From: DATEPR01 sp036503065
GTDB lineage: Bacteria > Actinomycetota > Actinomycetes > Mycobacteriales > Pseudonocardiaceae
NCBI GenBank assembly: GCA_036503065.1
Contig: DASXXM010000499.1
Location: 1 to 9,907 of the forward strand
Length of the DNA stretch: 9,907 bases
Direction of reading: 5' to 3'
Part shown: piece by piece, positions 1 through 5,438 of the stretch
Numbering within the stretch: the stretch's first letter is position 1
Layout: each line of letters starts with the position of its first letter
Translations under genes and position numbers: made by a program
Notes under the pieces: model-generated
Databases searched by the model: none
The model's input: only the letters and a program-made list of their open reading frames with translations
Told to the model about the DNA's origin: nothing

Positions 1-216
1 CTGCTCCGCGCCCCGCACGCCGACCTCGTCCTGCTCGACGAACCAACCGCCCACCTCGACGAACCCACCGCACAACGTGTGTTGGCCAACCTGCGCCGCG
101 CACTCGCCGGCCGGACCGTCGTCCTGGTCACCCACCGCCCCGCCGAGGCCGACGACGCGACCATGGTGGTGTCGGTCGACAACGGCAGGGTCAACGTCCT
201 GACCCCGGTGGCATAA
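1..216 (+). CDS. cydC: ABC exporter ATP-binding subunit, C-terminal end (probable CydC), partial
   Basis: The reading frame is open from base 1 to TAA at 214-216, giving the last 71 residues of an ABC ATPase. Visible are the Walker B strand and catalytic Glu (LVLLDEPT), the D-loop (HLDEPT) and the H-switch (VTHRP), followed by the usual short C-terminal strand. The ABC signature and Walker A lie outside the window. The DEPTAHLD and THRP style is typical of exporter-type ATPases such as CydC/CydD, which export thiols (glutathione or cysteine) and are needed to assemble cytochrome bd oxidase. A sensor kinase starts only 2 bases later, so the two are probably co-transcribed. That arrangement after cydDC is familiar from actinobacteria and is the main reason for the CydC call. 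An unrelated exporter ATPase cannot be excluded; the ABC ATPase assignment itself is secure. Confidence 0.6.
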   Translation: MLRAPHADLVLLDEPTAHLDEPTAQRVLANLRRALAGRTVVLVTHRPAEADDATMVVSVDNGRVNVLTPVA

Positions 217-218
217 CG

Positions 219-1358
219 TTGGTCGAGCCCATGGACCTCACACTGGCGACCAGAACCCTCGCGGCGTCGACCGAGATCGCGCGTGCCGCGCTGACCGAGG
301 ACGACCCGGACCAGGTGCTGCGTCTGGTGGTGCGCGCCGCCGCCGAACTCGCCGAGGCCGATCTCGGCCTGGTGATGGCACGCGGCGATGACGGCCGCGT
401 CACCGTCGAGGCCGCGCACGGCGACCGCGCCGACGATCCGGTCGGCCTGGTGCTGTCGGCCCGGTCGTCGGCCGCCAGGGTGGCCCGCAGCGGCGTGCCG
501 ATCGTGGTCGACGACGTCACCACCGACCCGCGCACGGCCCCGTTCGTGCCGCGCGCCCTGCGTGGCTACGGCCCGTTCGCCGCGGCCCCGTTCGGCACCG
601 CGGAACGGCGGCTCGGCGTGCTCACGGTCTACCGGCGGCGCGGCGCACCGCCGTTCACGCCGGTGGCCGTCGAGGTGCTCACCGCGTTCGCCACCCAGGC
701 CGGGCTCGTCGTGCTGTTGGCGGAGGGATCGACCGCCCGCCAACGGGTCGCCGTCTACCAGGAACGCGAACGCATCGCCCGCGACCTGCACGACGTGATC
801 GTGCAACGCCTCTACGCGGCAGGCGTCCAACTCGACCTGCTCGGCAGGCGCCTGTCCCGCCGCCTCGCCCGCCGCGACGCGGCCCGCATCGCAGAAGCCG
901 TCGACCAACTCGACGAGACGATCACCGAGGTCCGCGCCACCGTCGGCCGCCTGCGCAGCGCCGACCCCAGCCCGCCGACGGCGACCGACCTGGTCGACTC
1001 GGCCCGCGCCGAAGTGGCCATCGCGGGCGAACTCCTCGGCTACCCACCCACCCTGACGGTGACCGGCGACCCGGCCGACGTCCCGGTCGCCATCGCCGAC
1101 CACGCCCGCGCCGCCCTGCGTGAGGCACTGTCCAATGTGGTCCGCCACGCCGGCGCGACCGCGGTCGACGTGCGCGTCGACCGAGACGCGTCGGGCCTGC
1201 GGCTTTCCGTGCGGGACAACGGCTGCGGCATCCCGGCCGACGTCACCCGCCGTGGCCTGCGCAACATCGCCGACCGAGCCGCCGCCGTCGGCGGCCGCTG
1301 CGACGTCGACTCGACACCGAGCACCGGCACCCGTGTCACCTGGTGGGTGCCGGCCTGA
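219..1358 (+). CDS. GAF-domain sensor histidine kinase (HisKA_3 / NarL-DevS type)
   Basis: Cytoplasmic sensor kinase of 379 aa with no membrane segment. Residues about 30-168 form a single GAF domain. Residues about 180-245 are a HisKA_3 dimerisation domain with ERERIARDLHD, phospho-acceptor His191. The ATPase domain covers about 270-379, with N-box Asn306 in REALSNVVRHAG and G1 box DNGCGIP (Asp333), then a GLRNIADRA G2 stretch. It should autophosphorylate and pass phosphate to a NarL/DevR-type regulator; the best candidate is the regulator at 1942-2562. The TTG at 219 has a GGTGG ribosome site 7 bases upstream (207-211). ATG at 231 is an alternative (375 aa) with a poorer site. The gene follows the ABC gene by 2 bases, so it likely belongs to that operon and may sense respiratory or redox state. 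DosS-type kinases usually carry two GAF domains; this has one, so heme binding cannot be assumed. The TGA overlaps the palindrome shared with the convergent gene. Confidence 0.92.
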   Translation: MVEPMDLTLATRTLAASTEIARAALTEDDPDQVLRLVVRAAAELAEADLGLVMARGDDGRVTVEAAHGDRADDPVGLVLSARSSAARVARSGVPIVVDDVTTDPRTAPFVPRALRGYGPFAAAPFGTAERRLGVLTVYRRRGAPPFTPVAVEVLTAFATQAGLVVLLAEGSTARQRVAVYQERERIARDLHDVIVQRLYAAGVQLDLLGRRLSRRLARRDAARIAEAVDQLDETITEVRATVGRLRSADPSPPTATDLVDSARAEVAIAGELLGYPPTLTVTGDPADVPVAIADHARAALREALSNVVRHAGATAVDVRVDRDASGLRLSVRDNGCGIPADVTRRGLRNIADRAAAVGGRCDVDSTPSTGTRVTWWVPA

Positions 1359-1907
1359 TCAGGGCAGCAGGGCCGACGCCGTGAGCGCGGCAAGCAGCAG
1401 GCACAGCGCCCCGAGCAGCCATCGCAGCGCGACGCGCACCTTCAGGTATCGGTAGCGGTGCAGTATCCCGCACTGCCACAGTTCCGCCGTTGCCTCGTCA
1501 AGAGCCTGCTGAGCGGACCAGTTGGCCATTCGCTGCCGGAAGTCCTCGAACGTCTGGGCACCGCTGTCGATCTCGACGAAGCTGTAGGGAGATCCGCCGT
1601 ACTCCTGGTGTCGGGGGAACTGGCGGCGCCAGCTGCGGATCGTCATCGTCGCCATGGCCGCGCTCATGACGGAGACGGCGGCGCAGCCGAGCGCGGCGAT
1701 CGCCAGGATCGTCACGACAGTGCCCGGCTTGTGGCCGCGCAGGCCGACTGCCAGCGCGATCCCGGCGACCACCAACGCGTTGGTGCTCAACAACGTGCCG
1801 GCCCGCGATGCGACGCCGGCACGGAGGCTGTCACTTCGTTTGATGTGCCAGTGCACGCGTTCGAGCTGCTCTTCGAGGCTGCCACTGCGGGGTGCGGCCG
1901 AGGTCAC
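1359..1907 (-). CDS. Small three-helix membrane protein, Pycsar-effector/SLATT-like
   Basis: A 182-residue protein if started at GTG 1907, which has a GGGAAG ribosome site about 8 bases upstream. An in-frame GTG at 1925 would add six residues but has no visible site. Numbered from 1907, an N-terminal helix (LERVHWHIKRSDSLRAG) precedes TM1 at about 38-56 and TM2 at about 64-86. A charged soluble stretch at about 91-159 includes SPYSFVEI and WSAQQALDEATAELWQCG, then RYRYLK leads into TM3 at about 160-181. Two close helices, a soluble helical middle and one final helix is the architecture of PycTM (DUF5706) and SLATT proteins, where membrane effectors depolarise the cell. Key residues of those families are not cleanly matched, so the name is tentative. 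It lies 16-34 bases downstream of the response regulator on the same strand, so it is likely co-transcribed. No cyclase or CD-NTase is in the window. Confidence 0.75.
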   Translation of the reverse strand: MTSAAPRSGSLEEQLERVHWHIKRSDSLRAGVASRAGTLLSTNALVVAGIALAVGLRGHKPGTVVTILAIAALGCAAVSVMSAAMATMTIRSWRRQFPRHQEYGGSPYSFVEIDSGAQTFEDFRQRMANWSAQQALDEATAELWQCGILHRYRYLKVRVALRWLLGALCLLLAALTASALLP

Positions 1908-1941
1908 GCCGCCATCTTCCCGCACGAAGGCGCCGACCGGG

Positions 1942-2562
1942 CTACTTCTGTTCTCGGCGAGCGATGAAGGCTATTGCCTGGGCTCGACGTTGCATGCCGA
2001 GTTTGGCCAGTACGGCCGTCACGTAGTTCTTGACCGTCTTCTCCGCCAGGAACAACCGTTGCGCGATCTCCCGGTTGCTCAGCCCTTCCCCGATCAGGTC
2101 GAGTACCTCGCGCTCGCGTTCGGTCAGGACGTCCAACCGGTCCGGCTCGGTGCCTCGCCTGATTCTGGCCAGTACCCGGGCCGTGGTCACCGGGTCCAGC
2201 AGTGATCGGCCGGCGGCCACTTCCCTCACCGCGGTAACCAGATCCTGGCCGCGGACCTGTTTGAGCAGGTAGCCCGACACGCCTGCCTCGATGGCGGCGA
2301 TCAGGGCCTGTTCGTCGTCGAATGCTGTCAGCACCAGGCATCGCGGGCCGCGCAGTTGGCGGCACAGCGCCACGCCGTCGCCGTCGGGCAGGCGGATGTC
2401 CACGACGGCCACGTCCGGTTTGGTCGCCTCGGCCGCAACCAGCGCCTCCGCGACCGTGCCGGCCTCGGCCACCACCTGGATGTCGCGCTCGTTGTCGAGC
2501 ATGTCGCGCAGTCCCCGGCGGACGACCTCGTGGTCGTCGACGAGCAATACCCGAACAGCCAC
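1942..2562 (-). CDS. LuxR/NarL-family response regulator, DevR-like
   Basis: A 206-residue two-component regulator. The receiver domain (about 1-118) has the acidic pair Asp9/Asp10, phospho-acceptor Asp55 in VVDIRLPDGDG, Thr79 and Lys101 (YLLKQVRG). The LuxR-type helix-turn-helix (about 142-203) reads LTEREREVLDLIGEGLSN, then IAQRLFLAEKTVKNYV and LAKLGM, close to the DevR/DosR recognition helix. It should bind DNA as a phosphorylated dimer. The start is GTG 2562, directly before the first receiver strand, with GGTGG 4 bases upstream. ATG 2616 is in frame with a GGGGA site and would add 18 atypical residues. The loop before the Thr strand (LRGPRCLVLT) is a few residues shorter than usual in this family. 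The kinase at 219-1358 is the likely partner, although it is convergently transcribed. The membrane protein gene follows in the same direction. Confidence 0.9.
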   Translation of the reverse strand: MAVRVLLVDDHEVVRRGLRDMLDNERDIQVVAEAGTVAEALVAAEATKPDVAVVDIRLPDGDGVALCRQLRGPRCLVLTAFDDEQALIAAIEAGVSGYLLKQVRGQDLVTAVREVAAGRSLLDPVTTARVLARIRRGTEPDRLDVLTEREREVLDLIGEGLSNREIAQRLFLAEKTVKNYVTAVLAKLGMQRRAQAIAFIARREQK

Positions 2563-2701
2563 GTGACCACCGTACGGCGGCCGAGCGGGTGAAAGCCGAT
2601 GGGGTGAATGGGCCATCGGATTGTCCCCAGGCGTCGTAGTGCGCCGGTCCACAACCGGGCCAGCGATCGACCTGCCGCTACCCGAAGGCATGCACCGATG
2701 T

Positions 2702-2751
2702 TGATCCACTGCCCACAAGTTGTCCACAGAGTTATCCACAGCGGTGGACAC
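2702..2751. promoter_or_regulatory. Cluster of DnaA-box-like 9-mers
   Basis: Two perfect boxes lie in the same orientation: TTGTCCACA at 2720-2728 (the actinobacterial form) and TTATCCACA at 2732-2740 (the E. coli form). Around them are three 7/9 matches: TGATCCACT at 2702, CTGCCCACA at 2709, and an inverted one, GGTGGACAC, at 2743-2751. Successive starts are 7, 11, 12 and 11 bases apart, so most sites face the same side of the helix. The cluster sits about 140-190 bases upstream of the response-regulator start. No dnaA, dnaN or other origin genes are nearby, so this is probably not oriC. It could titrate DnaA or let DnaA control the regulator gene. Confidence 0.6.
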
Positions 2752-2756
2752 ATTCG

Positions 2757-2772
2757 CGTGACCTGGATCACA
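2757..2772. promoter_or_regulatory. Crp-like operator, CGTGA-N6-TCACA
   Basis: CGTGA and TCACA flank the six bases CCTGGA. This matches the Crp consensus TGTGA-N6-TCACA except at the first base, with a perfect GTGA-N6-TCAC core. It lies about 195-210 bases upstream of the regulator start and 6 bases from the DnaA-box cluster. Crp is a known regulator of cydAB in mycobacteria, which fits a locus linked to cytochrome bd. No clear -10/-35 pair was found in this gap, so the target promoter is uncertain. Confidence 0.5.
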
Positions 2773-2792
2773 CACCATGTAGTGATGGCGGC

Positions 2793-3314
2793 TCAGTCGA
2801 TCAGGGCAATGCCGTCCCGATGCCGTCGCGCCAGCTCCTGATAGGTCGCCGGATTGTTGTCCACCCACCATCGTGCGCCGTCGGTCAACGGCCGTTGGCG
2901 TTTCGCCGGCTCGCCCAGTACCAGCAGTTCGCCGTCGATCCGGGTGTCCGGTGCCACCGTCGCGCCCGCCGCGACCAGCGTGCGCGGGCCGATCCAGGCG
3001 CCGTCCTGCACCGTCACGCCGTTGCCGATGACCGCGTCCGCGCCGATCGTGCAGCCGTGCACCACGCACACGTGGCCGACGGTGGCGCCCGGCCCGACCA
3101 CGCAGCCGTCCGGGCCGCCGTGCAGCACCGAGTTGTCCTGCACGTTCGCGCCCGCGCCGATCACGATCGGACCGAAGTCGGCGCGCAGGACCGCGCCGTA
3201 CCAGACCGAGGCGTCCGCCTCGACCGTCACGTCGCCGACCAGGGTCGCGGTGGGCGCTATCCACGCCGTCGGATGCACCTTCGGGCTGGCGCCCTCGAAC
3301 GAGAACAGTGGCAT
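2793..3314 (-). CDS. Gamma-carbonic-anhydrase family hexapeptide-repeat protein
   Basis: A 173-residue left-handed beta-helix protein. Hexapeptide turns run from about residue 12 to 135 (for example PTATLVGDVTVEADASV and IGADAVIGNGVTVQDGAWIG), followed by a C-terminal helix (YQELARRHRD). The three metal-ligand histidines of the gamma class are present: His65 in QDNSVLHGG, His81 in TVGH and His86 in VVHG. The protein is expected to be a cytoplasmic trimer binding Zn or Fe between subunits. Many family members lack strong carbonic anhydrase activity, so the reaction (CO2 hydration) is a family inference. The ATG at 3314 lies 4 bases after the stop of the upstream acetyltransferase gene with no good ribosome site, which suggests translational coupling. 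The length and repeat register are normal for the family. Confidence 0.9.
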   Translation of the reverse strand: MPLFSFEGASPKVHPTAWIAPTATLVGDVTVEADASVWYGAVLRADFGPIVIGAGANVQDNSVLHGGPDGCVVGPGATVGHVCVVHGCTIGADAVIGNGVTVQDGAWIGPRTLVAAGATVAPDTRIDGELLVLGEPAKRQRPLTDGARWWVDNNPATYQELARRHRDGIALID

Positions 3315-3318
3315 GCGG

Positions 3319-4062
3319 TCACAGTAGGACGCGCCGGGCGTCGGCCATGTCGCCGATCACGCGGTAGCCGATCCGCTGGTAGACCCGCAGCGGGTCGGCC
3401 TTCTCCACCTGCAGGAACGGCTGATGGCCCAGCCGGCTCGCTTCGGCGCTGAGCGTCCACGTGACCAGCGCGCCGACGCCGTGTCGCCGATGCTCCGGCG
3501 TCACGCCGACCCCGGCGATCTCGACCAGTCCGCCCTGCGCGGGTGTGTAGGCCCCGGCGCCGGCAGGTGCCCCGGTAGCCGTTTCCACCGCCAACGCGAC
3601 GGCGCCGCCGTCGGCGACGTTGCGCACCATGAAGTCCGGATTGGCTTCCGTGTCCGGTTCACCATAGGCGGTGTTCTGCACCGCGACGGCCTGTCGCAGC
3701 TCCGGCTCGCTGGTGACCAGGCGTACCTCGTACCCGGCGGCGTCGGGCGGCGGCGCCGGCTCGTGCTCGATCGCCATCAGGGTCAGCGTGCCCGCGACGT
3801 CGAACCCGGCTGCCGCCAGGGCCGCGTCCACGGCGGGTGCCGGCCGCACGTACTCCAGTCGTGGCAAGCGTTTGCGGTCGGTGAAGAACCCGATCAACGC
3901 GGTGACGTCGTCGCCGGTCGGCGCCGCGCCGTCCAGCGGCACGGCGTAGTTGCTGAACGGGTTGTCCGTAGCCGAGCTGAGCAGCACCAGGAACGGGCCG
4001 ACCTTGGTCGACCGGCTCTCGATGGTCGCCCGGAGACACGACTGGACCTCACGCAGTTCCAT
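3319..4062 (-). CDS. GNAT-family N-acetyltransferase
   Basis: A 247-residue protein. The C-terminal half (about 111-247) is a GNAT fold with beta4/motif A VEIAGVGVTPEHRRHGVGA (179-198), whose R-R-x-G-V-G loop binds the acetyl-CoA pyrophosphate. Later comes an RVYQRIGYRVIGDMA strand near 226-240, the usual motif B end. Residues 1-105 look like a diverged first GNAT-like half without a visible CoA loop, as in two-domain actinobacterial acetyltransferases. The acceptor (an amine, a protein or a small molecule) cannot be told from the sequence. It is the first gene of a two-gene operon with the gamma-carbonic-anhydrase-like protein. The ATG at 4062 follows a TAGACA -10-like hexamer by 7 bases, so the mRNA may be leaderless; no ribosome site is visible. 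Confidence 0.87.
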   Translation of the reverse strand: MELREVQSCLRATIESRSTKVGPFLVLLSSATDNPFSNYAVPLDGAAPTGDDVTALIGFFTDRKRLPRLEYVRPAPAVDAALAAAGFDVAGTLTLMAIEHEPAPPPDAAGYEVRLVTSEPELRQAVAVQNTAYGEPDTEANPDFMVRNVADGGAVALAVETATGAPAGAGAYTPAQGGLVEIAGVGVTPEHRRHGVGALVTWTLSAEASRLGHQPFLQVEKADPLRVYQRIGYRVIGDMADARRVLL

Positions 4063-4069
4063 ACGGCGC

Positions 4070-4099
4070 TGTCTAGTTCACCCACAGCGAACCCGTCCA
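4070..4099 (-). promoter_or_regulatory. Putative promoter of the GNAT operon (leaderless type)
   Basis: On the minus strand TGGACG (4094-4099) and TAGACA (4070-4075) are separated by 18 bases. They resemble -35 TTGACG and a -10 with one mismatch to TANNNT. The -10 ends 7 bases before the ATG, so transcription would begin at or next to the start codon. This is inferred from spacing alone. Confidence 0.35.
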
Positions 4100-4132
4100 G
4101 CGAGTATCCGGGCCGGGAACAGCCGCCGACCC

Positions 4133-4147
4133 AGCGTCGTTAACGCT
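4133..4147. repeat. Inverted repeat upstream of hsp20
   Basis: AGCGT and ACGCT flank the five bases CGTTA, with the 8-base palindrome CGTTAACG (4138-4145) inside. It lies 8 bases upstream of the HAIR-like element and within the likely promoter of hsp20. It may be a second operator; no known binding motif was recognised. Confidence 0.35.
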
Positions 4148-4154
4148 AATGAAA

Positions 4155-4175
4155 GCTGAGCCAATCGGGCTCAAG
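4155..4175. promoter_or_regulatory. HAIR-like HspR operator upstream of hsp20
   Basis: GCTGAGC and GCTCAAG are separated by 7 bases. The HspR operator HAIR is CTTGAGT-N7-ACTCAAG. The right half matches at 6 of 7 positions, the left half at 4 of 7, and the spacing is exact. A perfect inner inverted repeat, TGAGCC-N5-GGCTCA, spans 4157-4173. HspR is known to repress dnaK operons and some small heat-shock genes in actinobacteria. The element ends 10 bases before the ribosome site, where a bound repressor could block transcription. Confidence 0.5.
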
Positions 4176-4198
4176 TTTGTTACACAGGAGGGTCCACC

Positions 4199-4660
4199 AT
4201 GGCTGTCGCCGTGTGGGGTTCCACGTGGAGCCCAGTTAACGCGCTCTTCCGCCAGTTCGAGGCCGACGTCCACCGGCAGCCCGCCGCGCGCCGCTTCGTG
4301 CCGGCCGCCGACGTGGCCAAGGACGGCAACGACCTGGTCGTCACGCTCGCCCTGCCCGGTGTCGACGTGGACAAGGATGTCGACGTCACCGTCACCGAAG
4401 GCCGCCTGACCATCACCGGCCGCCACGCCGACACCAACGGCGCCGAGTCCAACGGCGTGCTGTCCCGCGAGATCCACACCGGCGGTTTCCGCCGCCAGTT
4501 CGCCATCCCGCGCGACGTCACGGCGGAGCGCGTCGAGGCCGACTACGACAAGGGCCTGCTGAAGGTCCGGGTACGCGAGGTCGTGCGCGCGGCCGTCGAG
4601 CCTGCCAAGATCCAGATCCGCAGCACGGCACCCGCGCTGGAAAGCACGGAAGCCAAGTAA
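4199..4660 (+). CDS. Hsp20 / alpha-crystallin small heat-shock protein
   Basis: A 153-residue small heat-shock protein, an ATP-independent holdase that keeps unfolding clients soluble as a cytoplasmic oligomer. The N-terminal arm (1-33, with WSPVNALFRQFEADV) precedes the alpha-crystallin domain at about 34-130. Visible marks are FVPAADVAKDGNDLVVTLALPGV, GRLTITGRH, the IPRDV loop (103-107) and GLLKVRV (119-125, the G-x-L signature). The C-terminal I-x-I anchor is I138-Q-I140. The start is secure: AGGAGGG at 4186-4192 lies 6 bases before the ATG and is the strongest ribosome site in the window. A HAIR-like element just upstream suggests heat-shock repression by HspR. The gene stands alone, with a hairpin terminator behind it and a divergent GNAT operon in front. 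Similarity is to the Hsp18/Acr group; which subgroup is not clear. Confidence 0.95.
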   Translation: MAVAVWGSTWSPVNALFRQFEADVHRQPAARRFVPAADVAKDGNDLVVTLALPGVDVDKDVDVTVTEGRLTITGRHADTNGAESNGVLSREIHTGGFRRQFAIPRDVTAERVEADYDKGLLKVRVREVVRAAVEPAKIQIRSTAPALESTEAK

Positions 4661-4680
4661 CACCAAGCGACAACGCTGAC

Positions 4681-4706
4681 GGGGTGGCCGGATTTCCGGC
4701 CACCCC
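4681..4706. terminator. Strong hairpin terminator between hsp20 and the macro-domain gene
   Basis: A perfect 11-base stem (GGGGTGGCCGG and its complement) closes on the loop ATTT. It starts 20 bases after the hsp20 stop and ends 24 bases before the stop of the convergent gene at 4731. The stem is symmetric, so it can act on both transcripts. There is no T-run, as is usual for actinomycete terminators. Flanking bases CTGACG at 4676 and CGTCAG at 4714 could extend the pairing outward. Confidence 0.85.
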
Positions 4707-4730
4707 GAAGCAGCGTCAGGCAAAGCGGTG

Positions 4731-5321
4731 TCAGGCAGTGGCCGACTGGCCGTGATCGGCGAACAGTTCGTCCCACGCCGCCGCCACCTGCCGAGCACAC
4801 GACTCGGCCGACACGCCACCGACACCGGTGCCAAGGCCGGGCAGCGCGATGCTGCGAACGGCCCGGCGCACCGGCCTGCCGTCCTCGAGCCGGCCCGTGC
4901 GCCACAGGCGGAAGACAGCCCGCGCCGCCAGGTACGGATGCACCGTGCCGTGCGGCAGTGCCGTGGCCGGGTCGCGCATCGTGGGGGCGCTGAACAGCCA
5001 GCCCGGTTTCACCGCGCCGGTCGCGACGACCACGGCCTCGCCGACCGGCAGCTCGCCGCCGTGGAACGCGAGCACCGCGCTGCGGACCCGCTGTTCGATC
5101 GTGGGCCACGCATGCGAGTACACCGCGTCGATGCCGCCGCGCATCAGGCCGAACGAGTTGGCCGGGCTGACCACGGCGTCCGTGCCGACCTCCAGGATCG
5201 AGCCCCGGTACACCTCGACACCGGACCGAGGGGCCGCGATGTCGTGCCACGCCTGTGTCATGGCGTCGTTGACGGCGCACAGGACGACGCGTGGCGCGCT
5301 CCGGTCACCATCCGATTCCAT
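4731..5321 (-). CDS. Macro-domain protein (ADP-ribose binding)
   Basis: A 196-residue protein with one macro domain from about residue 34 to 190. The opening strand VEVYRGSILEVGTDAVVSPANSFG carries the ADP-ribose-contacting Asn55 in PANS. The first glycine loop is RGGID (61-65) and the phosphate-binding loop is GLGTGVGG (162-169). The 45 residues between about 110 and 155 are a family-specific insert with GWLFSAPTMRDP. Members bind ADP-ribose or remove it from proteins or nucleic acids; whether this one is a hydrolase is not shown. ATG 5321 is preferred over GTG 5327. A four-codon upstream reading frame ends 2 bases before the ATG. The gene faces hsp20 across a shared terminator and is divergent from pheA, so it is probably monocistronic. 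Confidence 0.88.
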   Translation of the reverse strand: MESDGDRSAPRVVLCAVNDAMTQAWHDIAAPRSGVEVYRGSILEVGTDAVVSPANSFGLMRGGIDAVYSHAWPTIEQRVRSAVLAFHGGELPVGEAVVVATGAVKPGWLFSAPTMRDPATALPHGTVHPYLAARAVFRLWRTGRLEDGRPVRRAVRSIALPGLGTGVGGVSAESCARQVAAAWDELFADHGQSATA

Positions 5322-5323
5322 GG

Positions 5324-5338
5324 TCACACCGTCAGCAT
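5324..5338 (-). other. Possible four-codon leader reading frame before the macro-domain gene
   Basis: On the minus strand AGAGGA lies 6 bases before ATG CTG ACG GTG TGA (Met-Leu-Thr-Val). The TGA ends 2 bases before the macro-gene ATG at 5321, which itself has only a weak GGTG site. Ribosomes ending on the minicistron could restart on the main gene. The alternative is that this is a chance match. Confidence 0.3.
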
Positions 5339-5408
5339 GTCATTTCCTCTGCTTCGGACGTAACCAGGTGGTGTACCGGCCGTACGGGTGATGTCCGCCT
5401 CACGATCC

Positions 5409-5421
5409 GCACGGTCCGTGC
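5409..5421. repeat. Palindrome in the pheA promoter
   Basis: GCACGG and CCGTGC flank a single T, a perfect 6-base inverted repeat. It lies 4 bases upstream of the -10-like TAGGGT, between the expected -35 and -10 positions, where a repressor would block RNA polymerase. No named operator motif was recognised. Confidence 0.45.
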
Positions 5422-5425
5422 ACGA

Positions 5426-5431
5426 CTAGGG
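5426..5431 (+). promoter_or_regulatory. -10 element of pheA, leaderless type
   Basis: TAGGGT fits the actinobacterial -10 pattern TANNNT and ends 7 bases before the GTG start of pheA. Transcription would begin at or one base before the start codon, and no ribosome binding site is present. The region 17-19 bases upstream does not match a -35 hexamer well. Confidence 0.5.
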
Positions 5432-5438
5432 TTGGCAT

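Noticed and set aside
2611..2640. DevR/DosR box near GGGGACAAT on the minus strand
   Set aside because: Only one half-site resembles GGGAC; the matching second half is absent at the required spacing.
2767..2786. ATCAC-N10-GTGAT as a terminator for the gamma-carbonic-anhydrase gene
   Set aside because: Five-base arms with a 10-base loop and few GC pairs would be too weak; the left arm is better explained as half of the Crp site.
2563..2792. Chromosomal origin of replication (oriC)
   Set aside because: The DnaA boxes are few and the gap is only 230 bases. There is no AT-rich unwinding stretch and none of the genes that flank actinobacterial origins (dnaA, dnaN, rpmH).
2563..3264. N-terminal extension of the response regulator to about 440 residues
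   Set aside because: The extension runs through the intergenic DnaA-box region and antisense-frame sequence of the gamma-carbonic-anhydrase gene. It is Arg/Gly-rich and matches nothing, while the receiver domain begins at GTG 2562.
4073..4834. A 253-codon minus-strand frame opposite hsp20
   Set aside because: It crosses the strong terminator and the hsp20 gene and has no recognisable domain.
4199..5321. A functional stress module joining hsp20 and the macro-domain gene
   Set aside because: They are convergent, separated by a strong bidirectional terminator, and have no shared control that can be seen.
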